From Micrasema longulum (lineage: Eukaryota; Arthropoda; Insecta; Trichoptera; Brachycentridae): a DNA stretch of 64,000 nucleotides. The position numbers and the translations under genes were made by a program. Shown in pieces: positions 10,853 to 21,722 of this stretch. A model generated the notes under the pieces. The model was given only the letters and a program-made list of their open reading frames with translations. It had not been told where the DNA came from and did no database searches. The stretch lies in assembly GCA_022494885.1 (NCBI GenBank), contig JAGVSM010000181.1, positions 62,001 through 126,000 on the forward strand, in the 5' to 3' direction. The first letter of the stretch is position 1, and every line of letters starts with the position of its first letter.

Positions 10853-11246
10853 ACGAAGAAATTCAGCGGTTTTTTATTATTTTATTTTTTTGTCGATATA
10901 CTAACAAACTAAGGCAATGTTCTGTTTTAAATTTTTATGTAACGTATTATCAGCGCAATGATTTTTTAAAGTTTTGAATTTTTGAAATTACATCGCGTGT
11001 GACGTCTCAAGTTCTCCTCCGCTTTTAGATGAGTTCTGCTGATTCGTGAGTTAAATTACCATAAACCGAAAATTTATCACAATCATCTTATCATTAGTTG
11101 ATTCAGAAGAACTAGTGACGTCACGCAAAATATTTTTTTTCGTACATTTTCAAGAAACTTCGCCGAACAATTTAATGCTCTAATTTTTACTGCGCGTAAG
11201 AATATATTTTAATATCCAATTTCCCGTAGGGCTGAATTTCCCCCTT
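10853..11246 (+). repeat. F2 MITE-like repeat
   Basis: It shares with 20508-20871, 33995-34396, 37745-38023 (reverse) and 56004-56233 the start GAAGAAATTCAGCGGTTTT, the central GTGACGTCTCAAGTTCTC and the end GGGCTGAATTTC. The two ends form a short inverted repeat (AATGAGGAAGTTCAG type). It has no coding capacity. Confidence 0.7.
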
Positions 11247-12059
11247 CGGAATATTTCGCTCTTTTCGTATTTATTTTATTTAAACTGATTTTTTAAAAAT
11301 ATTTTATCGTTCACCACGCATGCTTGTTGCGAAAAGATAATTGTAAAAACATATATAAATACAGAATTTTACAACAGCTTTCCTACCAGGGCTCCGCGAC
11401 CTTGCTCAAATCATTTTATAAAATATATTATTTTTTTTTGTTCCTATAATTCATACACCTATACCTACAACTGTTTTTCTTTCCAAGGATTCCGCGACGA
11501 TCATTCCTGATCTCTTAGGGGTCCCGGTTGAACAGTATGCCTACCACAACATTTTGTACCCTTGAATTTGAAACTGGTAAAGCTTCGAAAGAGGATACTC
11601 TAGTCGCCTAGTCTCATACCAAAGCAACAAATGGAATATTGAATCAACAATAATTTAGTAACCCACCACGTCAGGGATCCAAATAAAAAACACTCATTCA
11701 TACATATTCCATTATTATTTTTTATTTGACTAAAAATTTTAGATAAACCCCTGTACGGATTATTTCTTCGTATAATTTGTTGATTACTTATGATTTTTTT
11801 AAACAACAAACACTAACTTCATTTACTGATTAGGAATAACTATAATCCCGGAACAAAAGTTGTTTTTTTTTATATCTTCGGGTAAATATGTACAGGAGGA
11901 TTTTTTTCGTGGTAACCAAAATTTTTTTTTGTAACTTGAGAAAAACACAAAAAAAAATGTTTTTTTTTTATTGTGAGTTAATTTGGTACAGCACCATTTG
12001 TTTGGTCACTGAAATATTGAAACAACAACATGAATACGTAGTTTTCAACTATGTCGGGC
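11247..12059. other. unassigned stretch
   Basis: No recognisable gene or repeat was found. The last part may contain the decayed 3' end of the mariner relic that follows. Confidence 0.35.
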
Positions 12060-12700
12060 AGATGTTCGCCTTTGGCCGGCACGCAAAGATGAGGCTTTTG
12101 TGGCATTTTCCATAACTTTTTCGAGCGTTGTTATGAGAATTTCTGCGATTTTTCGTATGTTGGTTCTAGGCTGCTCTAGGGTCTTGTGGCCGGTCAGCGT
12201 AAACTTTTCCCTCGAGACATCCCGACAGGAAAAAGTCCGGAGCAGTCAAATCTGGAGACCACGGTGGCCAGTCGTAATCGCTGTTTTTGGGATAAGAACA
12301 TTTGCTTTACTAATGTCCAAGTTTCGCGAGCGGTATGGCTAGTCGCGCCGTCCTGTAGAAACCAATATTCTTTTTCTTATTGAGGTTTCTGGGTGATCTT
12401 CAACATCATCCCATACGGCGGCTATAGCAAGCTACTTAGGCTCGAATGTTGTCACAGTACCGGAATTCCTAAATTCGGCCAGCAGCGTTCTTATTATCTT
12501 CGGGGGAGCACACTTTTCCCACGAGATTTACGTCTAGACGCACGCTGCGTTGACACAACTGAAGACTTATTTTGGAAATAAAATTTCGCAATTTCGGCAA
12601 ATTTCCATGGTAAAAATTGTCTTGAAATGACTCTTCCAACGCCCGCTGTCGTGAGTCGATTTGTCAACAGCCGCCATTTTTATAGCAGTTTTAAAAAAAC
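12060..12700 (-). pseudogene. mariner/Tc1-superfamily transposase relic
   Basis: On the minus strand, starting near 12590, KFYFQNKSSVVSTQRA and IIRTLLAEFRNSGTV match the N-terminal helix-turn-helix region. Next, near 12355, comes FLQDGATSHTARETWTLVK with the second catalytic Asp, then a frameshift, then DWPPWSPDLTAPDFFLSG with the third Asp and KVYADRPQDP. The order is that of the DD37-39D mariner relatives found in insects. Most of the central part, with the first catalytic Asp, is deleted. No convincing terminal inverted repeats or TA duplication were found. Confidence 0.75.
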
Positions 12701-13250
12701 CAGCCCGTATATAGCTGGTTTACAAATTTTTTTTAAGTTTTCGTCCTCAATTCCATTTCAATTAAGATAAATTATGTCAATCTATGAGTACAACGGAAGC
12801 AATATATTGGCCGATAGTCATCAGCTGACATTACAACATGCGACAGTGAATAAAGCTTATGTATTCCTACGGATTCCAAAAGCGGAAGATATTACCTATT
12901 TCTAAAATTAAATATTCGTGTATGCGCTGGATTATAAATTGTGTTGATAACTTAGCAGGGGTGAACATTACAGTTGAAATTCAAACACAGGGGTCCTTGT
13001 ATCTAGGATCGCTCGACTAAACATGAGTTTCAAGAGTGACCCGTTTCGAAACAACCCCCACTCTACTGTCGAGAAACCGAATATTTCGTCTGACCTTCGA
13101 TGACCTTAACGCAGTAGTAAATGGTGGGAGTATTTATACTATCGAATTTCTTACATTTTGAGAAAAAAAATAACTAAACAAAAAAAAAAAACAAAAAAAA
13201 CGTACAATACGTCTACTGATATATTTTAATGTAACGTTTTTTGTTCACAA
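12701..13250. other. unassigned stretch
   Basis: No recognised gene or repeat. It ends in an A-rich tract at 13168-13200. Confidence 0.35.
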
Positions 13251-13251
13251 A

Positions 13252-13479
13252 ATGATTAATGGTTATTCCTCAAAAGAGTTGACTAAAAAAGTTTTTTCTA
13301 ATCGATGTGAACACGGATATGAGACTAGAAATAAAAAAGAAGTAAGGCTGCCATTTCGTAAGAAGACAAAGACAAAGACACAGAACCCGTTGATGCACCG
13401 AGCTGTACAGTTATATTATAAGGTAATACCATTAGGAATAAAGAACAAAAAAATATTATTTAATTTAAACGAAAGTTAA
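13252..13479 (+). pseudogene. non-LTR RT C-terminal tail
   Basis: The frame encodes HGYETRNKKEVRLPFRKK and HRAVQLYYKVIPLGIKNKK before a stop. The pattern (H.Y.TRNK ... RLP ... G..LYN.LP) is the usual last segment of Jockey/CR1-type reverse transcriptases. Only about 75 codons remain. Confidence 0.65.
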
Positions 13480-14365
13480 AAAACACGTGTGCAGCAGATA
13501 AGTTGGCTCTTAAAAAGTAATTGTATACAAATTGGCTTTAAATAAGTTATTTTTTATCAAGAGTACGTTTATTGTTTAGAAATGTTCATAATTAGTATAT
13601 ATTTTGATAATAATTAGATATAAGTTAATATTAGGACATTCATGTATATTATTATGTTTGTACTAATTGAAGACTATATAAAAAAATTTAAAAAATTTCT
13701 TTATAAGGCATGCGAAAAACTTAAAAAGTGTAGTTTTTGGCATGATTTTCCAGTGAGGAATACATCATTAAACAAATCGTGTTTCAATGATTTTGATAAA
13801 ATTATAAATAAAGTTATCAGTAAAACTTGTTAGTTTAATTTTACTTTTTATTATAATTATATTGAAAAATAAAAAAGTAAGACTAAACCATGAAGTTTTA
13901 TTGATAGCTTTATTTATAATTGTATCGAAACCTAATGGTTTAATACTATGGAGTTTTATCAAGAAATATCAATAAAAAACATAAAAATTAAATCATGTTT
14001 TGTTTATAACCATAAGATGATTCTTAAATAAATAAATACAATTTTGTAAATCAAATGTATGATAATTATATAACTAAGTAAACAGTAAAACATATTCATT
14101 AAAAAAGTTGAATTTTTAAAAAGACGAAAAATATTATTAGTTTCAGTAAATATTAAGAAAAATACAATTACTAAACTAATGGCAAATTTAACCAAAAACC
14201 AGTTTTCATTGCCCTAATATGGGGAGTCAAATTTTCTATGTAATTTCAGAGGATTTTCAACAAATAAATATGAAAAAAAATACGGCAAAATTATTTAAGC
14301 ATCTATCATATTATGTTGGAATTGTTAAATGTTCGTTATATTGTTTGGTTTCATTCGTTTCGTTA
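13480..14365. other. unassigned AT-rich stretch
   Basis: This may include the 3' UTR of the preceding retroelement tail. No other feature was recognised. The left target duplication of the Transib element begins at 14366. Confidence 0.35.
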
Positions 14366-14370
14366 CATCG

Positions 14371-14409
14371 CACATAAGGACGAATGACCAATTTAGGGCG
14401 CCAAAAATA
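14371..14409 (+). repeat. Transib left terminal inverted repeat
   Basis: It starts CACATAAGGACG. If the first seven bases are read as an RSS-like heptamer, 23 bases separate it from CCAAAAATA at 14401-14409, a spacing equal to that of a 23-RSS. This is the downstream end relative to the transposase. Confidence 0.85.
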
Positions 14410-14602
14410 TAATATTGGGTTTTATTTAATATTATGATCGGAAAAGGATGAAAGATGCCTTTTTGAATAATTATCTTACAAAAAAATGCCCAATTAGGGT
14501 TATTTGGGGTTGGGTTCTCATAAATTCTAATAAAAAAAAATCATATCAATTTGATTCTGTATTCTTTAGTATATGTACATACTATACAATTTGGATAAAA
14601 TT

Positions 14603-16744
14603 CTACTGTACATCAAGATCCTCACCATCTACAACATCATCATCATCATCATCAGACATTTGATCACAGATTCCTTCATCATCACCACCATAGAAAGAAG
14701 GTAGCCTTAGCATGCTTAATACAACTTCATTCAATGGAGTTTGATTTTTTTTTGGCTTTTTTCGCTTACTTGTCACAACAGGGTCTGAAGAGACCAACAT
14801 CCAGTTAAATATATCAATATTTGTGTTAATTCTAGATGTTTTTCTAGAGTGACTACTTCTTAGTTTTTTATATTCCTTGTGTCCTGCCTCAATAACGTCT
14901 TCAGACAGTTGGCCTACTGGTAATGGTAGATATTTCATGATATCTGCCCCGTGTAATAACAATTTATGAACACTGGCACTCATTTTATACCAGCCATAAA
15001 GAGAAACAGCCATTTGAGCTGTTTCGAAACAGTATTTTTGAAATAGCTTTTCATTTACGTAATGCCCACAAGAAATAACGGAAAGCACATTCGAAAATCT
15101 TTCAATAAGTTGTTTATCAATCCCAGTTATTTGGGAAACAAGTGACGGATTTTTAAAAAACTTCCGTGCCGTGTTACCGTCATTACTGTTGCCTCCACCT
15201 TGTTTTGGTTGATCGACAACTAGGCGCATTTCTTTGTAAAATTCAGTAGCTATTTTACTTTTCCTCTCTTTTACTTTTTCTTTTGCATTTATACCTCTTG
15301 CTTGCCACTGCTTTAATTCTAATTTATATGATATATGGAGCAAATATTCATAGCATCTAAGGTGCGCATGTAACACAGAAATACCATATTTAAAGGTATC
15401 TTTATTACAAACTCTGTTTTTTAGTTTTTTAAGATTGTTTAAATCATTAGGAGTAGCTTAACATACATTGCACGCTTGCGAACTTGAGGTATTTGTCAAA
15501 ATATTGACAACCTTCCCATCTAGCATTGTACAAATAGGAATATGTTTGAATTTAAGTACTTTAGTGCCAAGAACGATTACTGATGGCTCTAATTGCAAAA
15601 TTTGTGAGTGTATTTCATTATACTCCTCTTTGACATTCTGATTATTTTCTTTTTTTATTTTGAATGAGATTGGACAGCAATATCGTGTTGACGATGGAGA
15701 CATGTTTTTCCAAAATATTTTACAACGATTAGGTTCACACATTTGCAATGGCACAATTGTACACAAAATTATATTAGAATCCGCATACTCTGAGTTATTC
15801 GCAAAATTTTGTTTATATATACTATGTCCACCGCTGCCATCTAAACCCCATTTATAATAAACATCGATAGTATCATCGCCCTCTGAAATATTTTGTAGTA
15901 TTACATCTGCTTGTACATAAGCCAGGCGTTGTGTTGTATGTATAAGAAGATCCAACAGTGGCACGACAGCCTCATTTTCAGTTATCCTTATATTTGTAGG
16001 ATAACATTTATTTTTTGCCTCTGCTATCACTTGATATGAGGGATAAATGTTAGCCCCTCTCTCTTTTGCTCCAAGTCGCATCCTTAAATAACCTTCTTTT
16101 GTCAACCCGAGATCCACCATAAAACCTAAGGCCTCTTCTGGGCTGTATGGCCTTATGGTCACAGAGGATGAAGTACATGCACCATTTCCATTTTTACAAT
16201 GTTTTGGGCGAAGATTGGATGGCCAATTTTACAACTTGAGCAGCAGTTCTTTTACCTAATATAGTTAAACTTGATGTTATTGCCGAACACAGTTTTTCTG
16301 AACTGATATCAGAAATCACTGATTTAGCATGCCTTTGTTTACTGCGCCCAGAGCTCTCATAGAATATTTTTTTTGGCCTGCCTCGCTTCTTTTCCCCTGA
16401 ACTTTTTGGCGGTAAGGATGAAAGCTGTAATGACTCCATCTTCGGGAGTTTCACTTCTTCGTCAAGCCATTTTTTATGTTTGGTGTAAAAACGCTCGTAC
16501 ATGTAGTTACAGCTACGCCATTTTGTCAAGAGCTTCGAGACAAACACTTTGACTGCTATTTTAATTTGTTTTTCACATTCTTCTGAAAACTTACTGACTC
16601 CAAACTTGTCTAATATATACATAAATGATTGTTTATTACACTTCACTGCCGATAACTTGCAAAACTGTTCATTTTTAAACACCTCAAATAGTTCTTTTCT
16701 TTTAATTTTAATTTCTTTTAGAACGGGTTCGGAACGATGACCTG
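14603..16744 (-). pseudogene. Transib transposase (RAG1-related DDE), frameshift plus in-frame stop
   Basis: Three blocks read on the minus strand. Block 1 (about 16744-16194) has GRPKKIFYESSGRSKQR and TAAQVVKLAIQSSP. It shifts frame near 16200 into block 2 (ending 15458), which has LTKEGYLRMR, NIYPSYQVIAEAK, the first catalytic Asp in KWGLDGSGGHSIYKQ, the second in CTMLDGKVVNILTNTSS, and CNVC followed by TAA. Past that stop the same frame continues ATPNDLNNLKKL into block 3 (to 14603), with GGGNSNDGNTARKFF, a VHKLLLHG zinc-site-like motif, and the third acid in SEDVIEAGHKEYKK, then HSRKTSR and an acidic tail. These match Transib/RAG1 core order. No in-frame ATG is seen upstream of block 1; TTCTTTGCAG at 16735-16744 could be a splice acceptor. 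Confidence 0.9.
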
Positions 16745-17247
16745 CAAAGAATACGCTATATTTTAAAAAGGTGGATGAAAGTGGATGTGAATTTTGTTTT
16801 TTATGCTGGTTATAATGAACTTATTCTATATATTTTCAGATCAGAGTGGAACTCGGTGGTACTTTTTTCTAAACTCAAGGGAAAGTAACCATATTAATAT
16901 TTTTTCTAAACAAAAACAGTGTTTCATAAAACACTGATAATATCTATATTACGTACAATAGTTACATAAATAATGATTGCAGATTAAAGTACTAACCTAA
17001 TACTTTAATATCCATGTTGAAAACTTTGCGATTTTAAATTAAGTAAAACAGGACAAGCGTAGTTACTCCGTCAAAAATCCAAACGCAACTGACTGGTGTT
17101 GGCCATGCCGAAGATAACCCAACTTTGCGCGCATGCGTAAATTGATATGTTGCGTGGACAAAATAAAATTATGCATCACATTGGGTATTGGTTTATTGTT
17201 AACATTTTTAGAGTATTTTTGATAAGTTTAAAGACAACATGAAATCC

Positions 17248-17286
17248 TATTATTGGCGCGCTAAATCAGTCATCCGTCCTTATGTG
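17248..17286 (-). repeat. Transib right terminal inverted repeat
   Basis: Its complement starts CACATAAGGACG and differs from the left end at five of 39 positions (13, 19, 20, 27, 35 from the tip). The nonamer-like segment is CCAATAATA at the same 23-base spacing. It lies on the 5' side of the transposase gene. Confidence 0.85.
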
Positions 17287-17419
17287 CATCGTCGAGAAAA
17301 GATCGAAGTCATTTGGATAATTTAACGATTTTACAATAAGCTAAAAGGGTCGTAGAAAGATGGTCAGATTTTTAAAAAAATTGGTGAAAAATTCGTAACG
17401 AATTATCTATTTTTCTCAG

Positions 17420-17562
17420 GTGGAATGGCCAGTTTTACACCGCTGATTAACACCTTCATTCACATAATAATGTACATCTACTACCTGGCTTCTTCCGAGG
17501 CTAGTCCAGAACTGAGGGCGAAACTCAACAAGTGGAAGATGTGGCTGACTGTTATGCAGATG
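17420..17562 (+). CDS. ELO-family fatty-acid elongase, internal exon
   Basis: This 143-bp exon encodes GGMASFTPLINTFIHIIMY, IYYLASSEASPELRAKLNK and WKMWLTVMQM. N.F.H..MY.YY and the TxxQ segment are the ELO-family motifs that follow the histidine box. The exon joins the previous one in phase 1 (GG|GT codon) after TTTTCTCAG and ends in phase 0 before GTAAGA. MQM joins VQF of the last exon to give the usual T..Q..QF sequence. Upstream it sits only 129 bp from the Transib target duplication. Confidence 0.93.
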
Positions 17563-17599
17563 GTAAGATAAATACTATTTTATTAAGAGTTACCACTTA

Positions 17600-17945
17600 T
17601 TCTTATTCTTAGAGCCGGGGTCAGTGCTATGCAAGCTCCTGGCGTCACTGCGACCTGTGAAGATCTATTGTGACGGGTCCCCGTTAATAGTTCTCGTCCT
17701 CCGAACCCAGGTCTATAAAGAGCCTGGCTACCGTGTAGAAGGCGAGAGTTTACATTTTGCTAAATCTCCCCCTCGAAGCCCAGATCCGTAAAGCGAGGTC
17801 TTTAACATCCTTAGGTTAAACCAGTGATCCCCCGAGGATGAGGCTCTTTTTATAATGTAAAGCATCACATTCACAGAGAATGTGTATAGGTGTTTCCTCA
17901 TCTGCACTGCAGAACCTACATCTTGGAAGTTTCGGAATAGTTCAT
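17600..17945 (-). pseudogene. non-LTR retrotransposon RNase H tail, second copy
   Basis: This is the same family and orientation as 480-880, sharing TGTATAGGTGTTTCCTC, CTGCACTGCAGAACCTACAT and GAAGATCTATTGTGAC. It holds only the C-terminal piece, with frame breaks, and begins 37 bp after the ELO 5' splice site. Confidence 0.6.
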
Positions 17946-19619
17946 TCTAGCAAAATATAAAACTCTATAGGGTGCGTCTTTGTATTAATATGTCAATGCC
18001 AACTTATAGAAATTCGTACACTAACATATCGTGGTTATACAAGAAAAAATGACTATTTGCAAAAATGACGAAACTGAGATTATTGACTTTTTGACATCGT
18101 ATTAGCATAATGACTGGTAAAAATGCCAAGTCGATCCGACACTCCAAAAAAATTTAGTTTTTAAAATATGTGACCATTTGATAGAAGCTCACAGATTTTT
18201 GACAGGTAAAACTGACCAAGTAAGAGTTAGTCAATTTTACTTGTAGGTAGATGTCACCAGTAAAGAGTTAGTTAGAGTTAGTAGTTAGTAAGTATACGTT
18301 TTGTATCCGACAGATATGACAGGTATTATATCACGAAAATGGCGCTACATAAATTATCCATAATTATTATGATTTTTTTATTTTTATAAAAAGTTAATTA
18401 ATAAAATTTATTCTTTAGATTATAACGTAACACTTCTTAATTATTTGTTCTTTTTGATTTGTTTCATATTTCTGTGTTTATTCAACCTTTATAAATATTA
18501 AAAAATCCCAAAAACATAATTTATAGTTATAAAATAAAATAAAATAAAACAAAACACTACCACCCTCAATGAATGAAACAAAAACGATTATCTGCAAAAT
18601 TTCATGACAAATTTTACACTCAAAATTGACTAAGTTTTTTTATTTTTTTTTATTATTTAAAAGTTATAATGTTTTGAAGTACGTTTATACTTTACATTAA
18701 AGTTGAAAGTACCGTACATATAATGTAAAATTACCAACCACCGACTTGAAAAATCTGATCTTTGAGAAGCAATTGAACTCTAAAAAAACACTAAAATGGC
18801 TCCCCTGAACATTATTGATTTTGTCACTCGGTCGATTTCTCTTGTATGCCCACGATATACGAGTATATACATACTTAGCTAAACAATTCAGTATAAACAT
18901 ATTTTTACCAACAAATGACTCTTCTGTACGCTCGGGTATATATTTTCACCGCCTCGCGTTACATTACATTAGTACAAGTATTATATCCTCCAATGGACCA
19001 AATAATTTCAGCAAATCGTGTCGCCATCACGGAACCGGAATCTGACTCGAACATTTACATACATACGTACAATACATTTTGAGTGTGAAAAATAAAACTA
19101 ACATCAATGTTTAAATGCATCGATCAAAGAGGCTATTTTTCTGTTAAACCAGAATTAACGTATGTAATAACATAAAACCGTTTTTAAGTAACGGTTGTTT
19201 ATTTTACGTTTAGGAAGAGCCAAATTTCAAAATAATACAATTCGAATAACTGCCCATATCTTTCTGTAGGGGATTACTACAAAAAAATATAAGAAGCGGA
19301 AAAGATGGGCCAAAACAGTATATCTATTTTGTTATTAGAACTTTTAAGGCATTTGTAACGTTGAAAGGAAAAAAAAAAAAATTATCAGCTAAATACAAAA
19401 TGTGTGTAGTGAGTTTTGGTAAATATATAATTAATTGAGTTTTTCTACTGACATTTCTTGGTGGAACTGCATATTAATTATAATAATTAAAATACGTACA
19501 TAGTTTCAATAAAACTAAATACGTATTTTTAATAATATAAATATATAAGTAGTTGAGTTTAAACTAGTATGTTTATAGTATCTATAAAATATAAAATTAA
19601 AATATATATTTATTTATTT
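17946..19619. other. unassigned stretch with a CR1/L2-like 3' end
   Basis: At 18338-18375 the sequence AAAATGGCGCTACATAAATT followed by ATCCATAATTATTATG matches the 3' terminus of the CR1/L2-like family seen at 49010-49080. The remainder, including 18600-19100 where TTTTACACTCAAAATTG and TTTTGAGTGTGAAAAAT form a weak inverted pair, was not identified. Confidence 0.35.
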
Positions 19620-19624
19620 ATATT

Positions 19625-19830
19625 TATACTTGGATAATTTATAAAGCGCCGTTTTTGTGAAAATCACCTCAAGGGCGCTGTACAATAAATAATATCCCAC
19701 TACGTCTTGCAGCTACAGAGCGCATGGACGGTTGGGATTCTTGTTCCTCGTCTCCAATTATGATATACAGGAGCTAGATTACAGCACGTCTTGCAGCTAC
19801 AGAGCGCATAGACATTAAGAAATCAAGCCC
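19625..19830 (-). repeat. CR1/L2-like non-LTR 3' end
   Basis: On the minus strand it ends in AGGGCGCCTT-like/GCGCTTTATAAATTATCC, as at 49010-49080. It also contains a partial internal duplication: CGTCTTGCAGCTACAGAGCGCAT occurs in two places (about 19701 and 19784) and again near 42375. Confidence 0.55.
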
Positions 19831-19916
19831 CCATTTACTTTTTTTAATATATATATTTTTATTTTTTTTTACCTTTATTGTTGTTAACAATAGGAGATGT
19901 GTAAAAATAGTATTCA

Positions 19917-20145
19917 TGTCCGGGTGGATTAAGAATACAGTTCTGTATGTGAAATAGAGCCAAATCCTTAACTTGTGTTTTGGCTCAATGGCTGCTCTCA
20001 GGTAAAAACCCTAAATAAGGAAATCTTTAGGCCCCAGGTTCGATTCCTGGGAAGGTCGACATGACATATTTCATGTTTCTGGACCGGCACCTGAAGCATA
20101 AGGCTGATCATATTATCCGGGCACGGGTATGATGATGATTTAAGG
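19917..20145 (+). repeat. tRNA-derived SINE (family A)
   Basis: A pol III B box GGTTCGATTCC lies at 20038-20048, followed by the family-A body (TTTCATGTTTCTGGACCGGC, CCTGAAGCATAAGGCTGATC) and a GATGATGATT end. Its 5' part resembles 33640 and 47130 (GAATACAGTT...GGCTGCTCTCAGGTAAAAA), so these three form a longer subfamily. The 3' part is internally deleted. Confidence 0.7.
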
Positions 20146-20309
20146 AGATATATATTAAATTGAACCAAATACTGATACTGAAAATTATTTTTCTGATGTT
20201 ATGCTGGACGTCAATCTGCGGCGGCGTCTTTTCGTTGCGCTGTCAAACAATATCGCCTTAGATGGATGATTCAATTCGTTTCAAATCCGACAAGTAAGAT
20301 TTTATATAG

Positions 20310-20458
20310 ATCAGTATCATTTCCTTTCCGCACCTAATGGTGCATAGGGCACTGTATTAGTATACCAATCGCAGCGTATCTTGATCGTTTTGTTACATGA
20401 CAGTAAGATGGTCAGTCTTACCCTTTAGGCGCCAGTCCAGGGACTATAGTCAACAAAT
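20310..20458 (-). repeat. SINE family A, 3' body
   Basis: In reverse it contains GTGCGGAAAG, GCACCATTAGGTGCGG and ATACGCTGCGATTGG with the conserved TGTAACAAAACG block. The tRNA head is absent. Confidence 0.65.
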
Positions 20459-20507
20459 CACAAAATCAGTCTAGTTTATATTTTTTATGTTAGACAGTGG
20501 TAATACC

Positions 20508-20871
20508 AATGACGAAGTTTGGTGGTTTTAAAACTTTTTTTAACTAAGCCAAAAAATTTTTTTTTTCAATTTTTGTGTTTCTGAAATAAATCTGCTTGTG
20601 ACGTCATAGGTTCTTTTCCGCTTATTCTCATTCAGTTCTTCCTATTGGCCCATCCATGACAAGTAAACCGGAAATCTTCCATAGCTCGTATCATAGGTTG
20701 ATTCATATGAACCAGTGACGTCATTCAAAGTAGTCCGTTTTTATTAAAAGGTTTTTTTTTCGTACATTTTCAGGAAACTTTTTTGTACAATTTAATGCTT
20801 CAATTTTTACCGCGCGCAAGAAAATACTTATTGTATCCAATTTCCCTGCTGAAGGGCTGAAGTTCCTCATT
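20508..20871 (+). repeat. F2 MITE-like repeat
   Basis: It starts AATGACGAAGTTTGG and ends CTGAAGTTCCTCATT, giving imperfect 15-bp terminal inverted repeats. The centre has TGTGACGTCATAGGTTC and TGACGTCATTCAAAGTAGT. This is the best-bounded copy of the family. Confidence 0.7.
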
Positions 20872-21397
20872 ATTTAAATGGACAACAATCCAATATTTCT
20901 AATGATGCTATTTTTTTATACATGAATAGTAATGTATATTTGTGATACTTCCGAAACAAATCTAAAGGTCACAGGTCACGCGGCCGAGTCGGGAGCCATA
21001 AGTAGAACCTATAAGTAGATACATCCCGACCGCAGGTTTCGGCTGAGCCGAAGTTTCGGCCGATTTTTAGTGGAAACGAAACCGCGGCCAAAACTAGTTT
21101 TACTGACCGAAACCTCGGTCGGTCATTGCAAATATACAAACCGTTATCAGAAAATAAAAAATAAAAGAGACATTTTTAATTTTAATTTAATTATGGTATC
21201 AAGTTTGCTGGACATGTTGGAGTAAGTTTTTAATGTGATTCCAATTCTTTGCTTTATTTCAAAAACAACAAAATCTGGCACTTATTGGAGTTTTGCAGTA
21301 TTTAAAAACATACCAATTAAAACACGTGTATATGGTTAAATAATGTATTTTCCCTAATTTACAAAAATAATTATTCAATTTAGGCATGTTATAGAAA
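20872..21397. other. unassigned stretch with TTCGG-rich inverted motifs
   Basis: Between 21025 and 21130, several short inverted motifs (GGTTTCGGCTGAGCCGAA, GACCGAAACCTCGGTC) suggest the end of an unidentified DNA transposon. No coding region was found. Confidence 0.35.
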
Positions 21398-21659
21398 AAT
21401 CATCATCATTCCCTATCCGCACCTAATAGTGCATAGGGCACTGCATTTGTTGACTAATCGCAGCGTATCTTGATCATTTTTTTGTTACATGAAGGTAAGA
21501 TAATCAGCATTTCGCTTCACATACTAGTCCAGGGACTATGAAATATTTTTGTATGAAAACACCCAATCAAATAAATATTTCATATTAACCCTGTCAGGAA
21601 TCGAACCCGAGACCTCTTGCACGGTAGGCCAATGTGCTGACCATTACACCACGAGGTCG
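21398..21659 (-). repeat. tRNA-derived SINE (family A), near full length
   Basis: The minus strand opens with a tRNA-like head: TGGTGTAATGGTCAGCACA (A box) and GGGTTCGATTCCTG (B box). It continues through the family body to CACTATTAGGTGCGGATAGGG and ends in a GATGATGAT tail. This and 57322-57585 are the most complete copies. Confidence 0.8.
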
Positions 21660-21722
21660 ATAGAAAAATACGACAAAATTATTCAAAATAATAATAGAGA
21701 TAGGAATATCAAGTTTTGTATT

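Larger units (their letters stand above)
14366..17291 (-). mobile_element. Transib transposon with target duplication
   Basis: The element occupies 14371-17286 (2916 bp) and is flanked by the identical 5-bp duplication CATCG (14366-14370 and 17287-17291). A 5-bp duplication rich in C/G is the Transib hallmark. Its ends are 39-bp inverted repeats beginning CACATAAGG, 34/39 identical. It carries one minus-strand transposase gene, broken once by frameshift and once by a stop. It lies inside an ELO intron, antisense to the host gene. Transib is the superfamily from which RAG1 and V(D)J recombination signals are thought to derive. The clean ends and few lesions suggest a fairly recent insertion; that age is an inference. 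Confidence 0.9.
4142..17419 (+). other. ELO gene intron (13.3 kb)
   Basis: The intron is bounded by GTAATC after exon 3898-4141 and TTTTCTCAG before exon 17420-17562, and the exon phases agree. It holds the Transib element, a mariner relic, at least six non-LTR tails, SINEs and an F2 MITE. The largest elements are listed separately. Confidence 0.85.

Noticed and set aside
20038..20048. B box as a pol III gene promoter for a cellular RNA
   Set aside because: It lies in a SINE with a body shared by about ten copies in the window.
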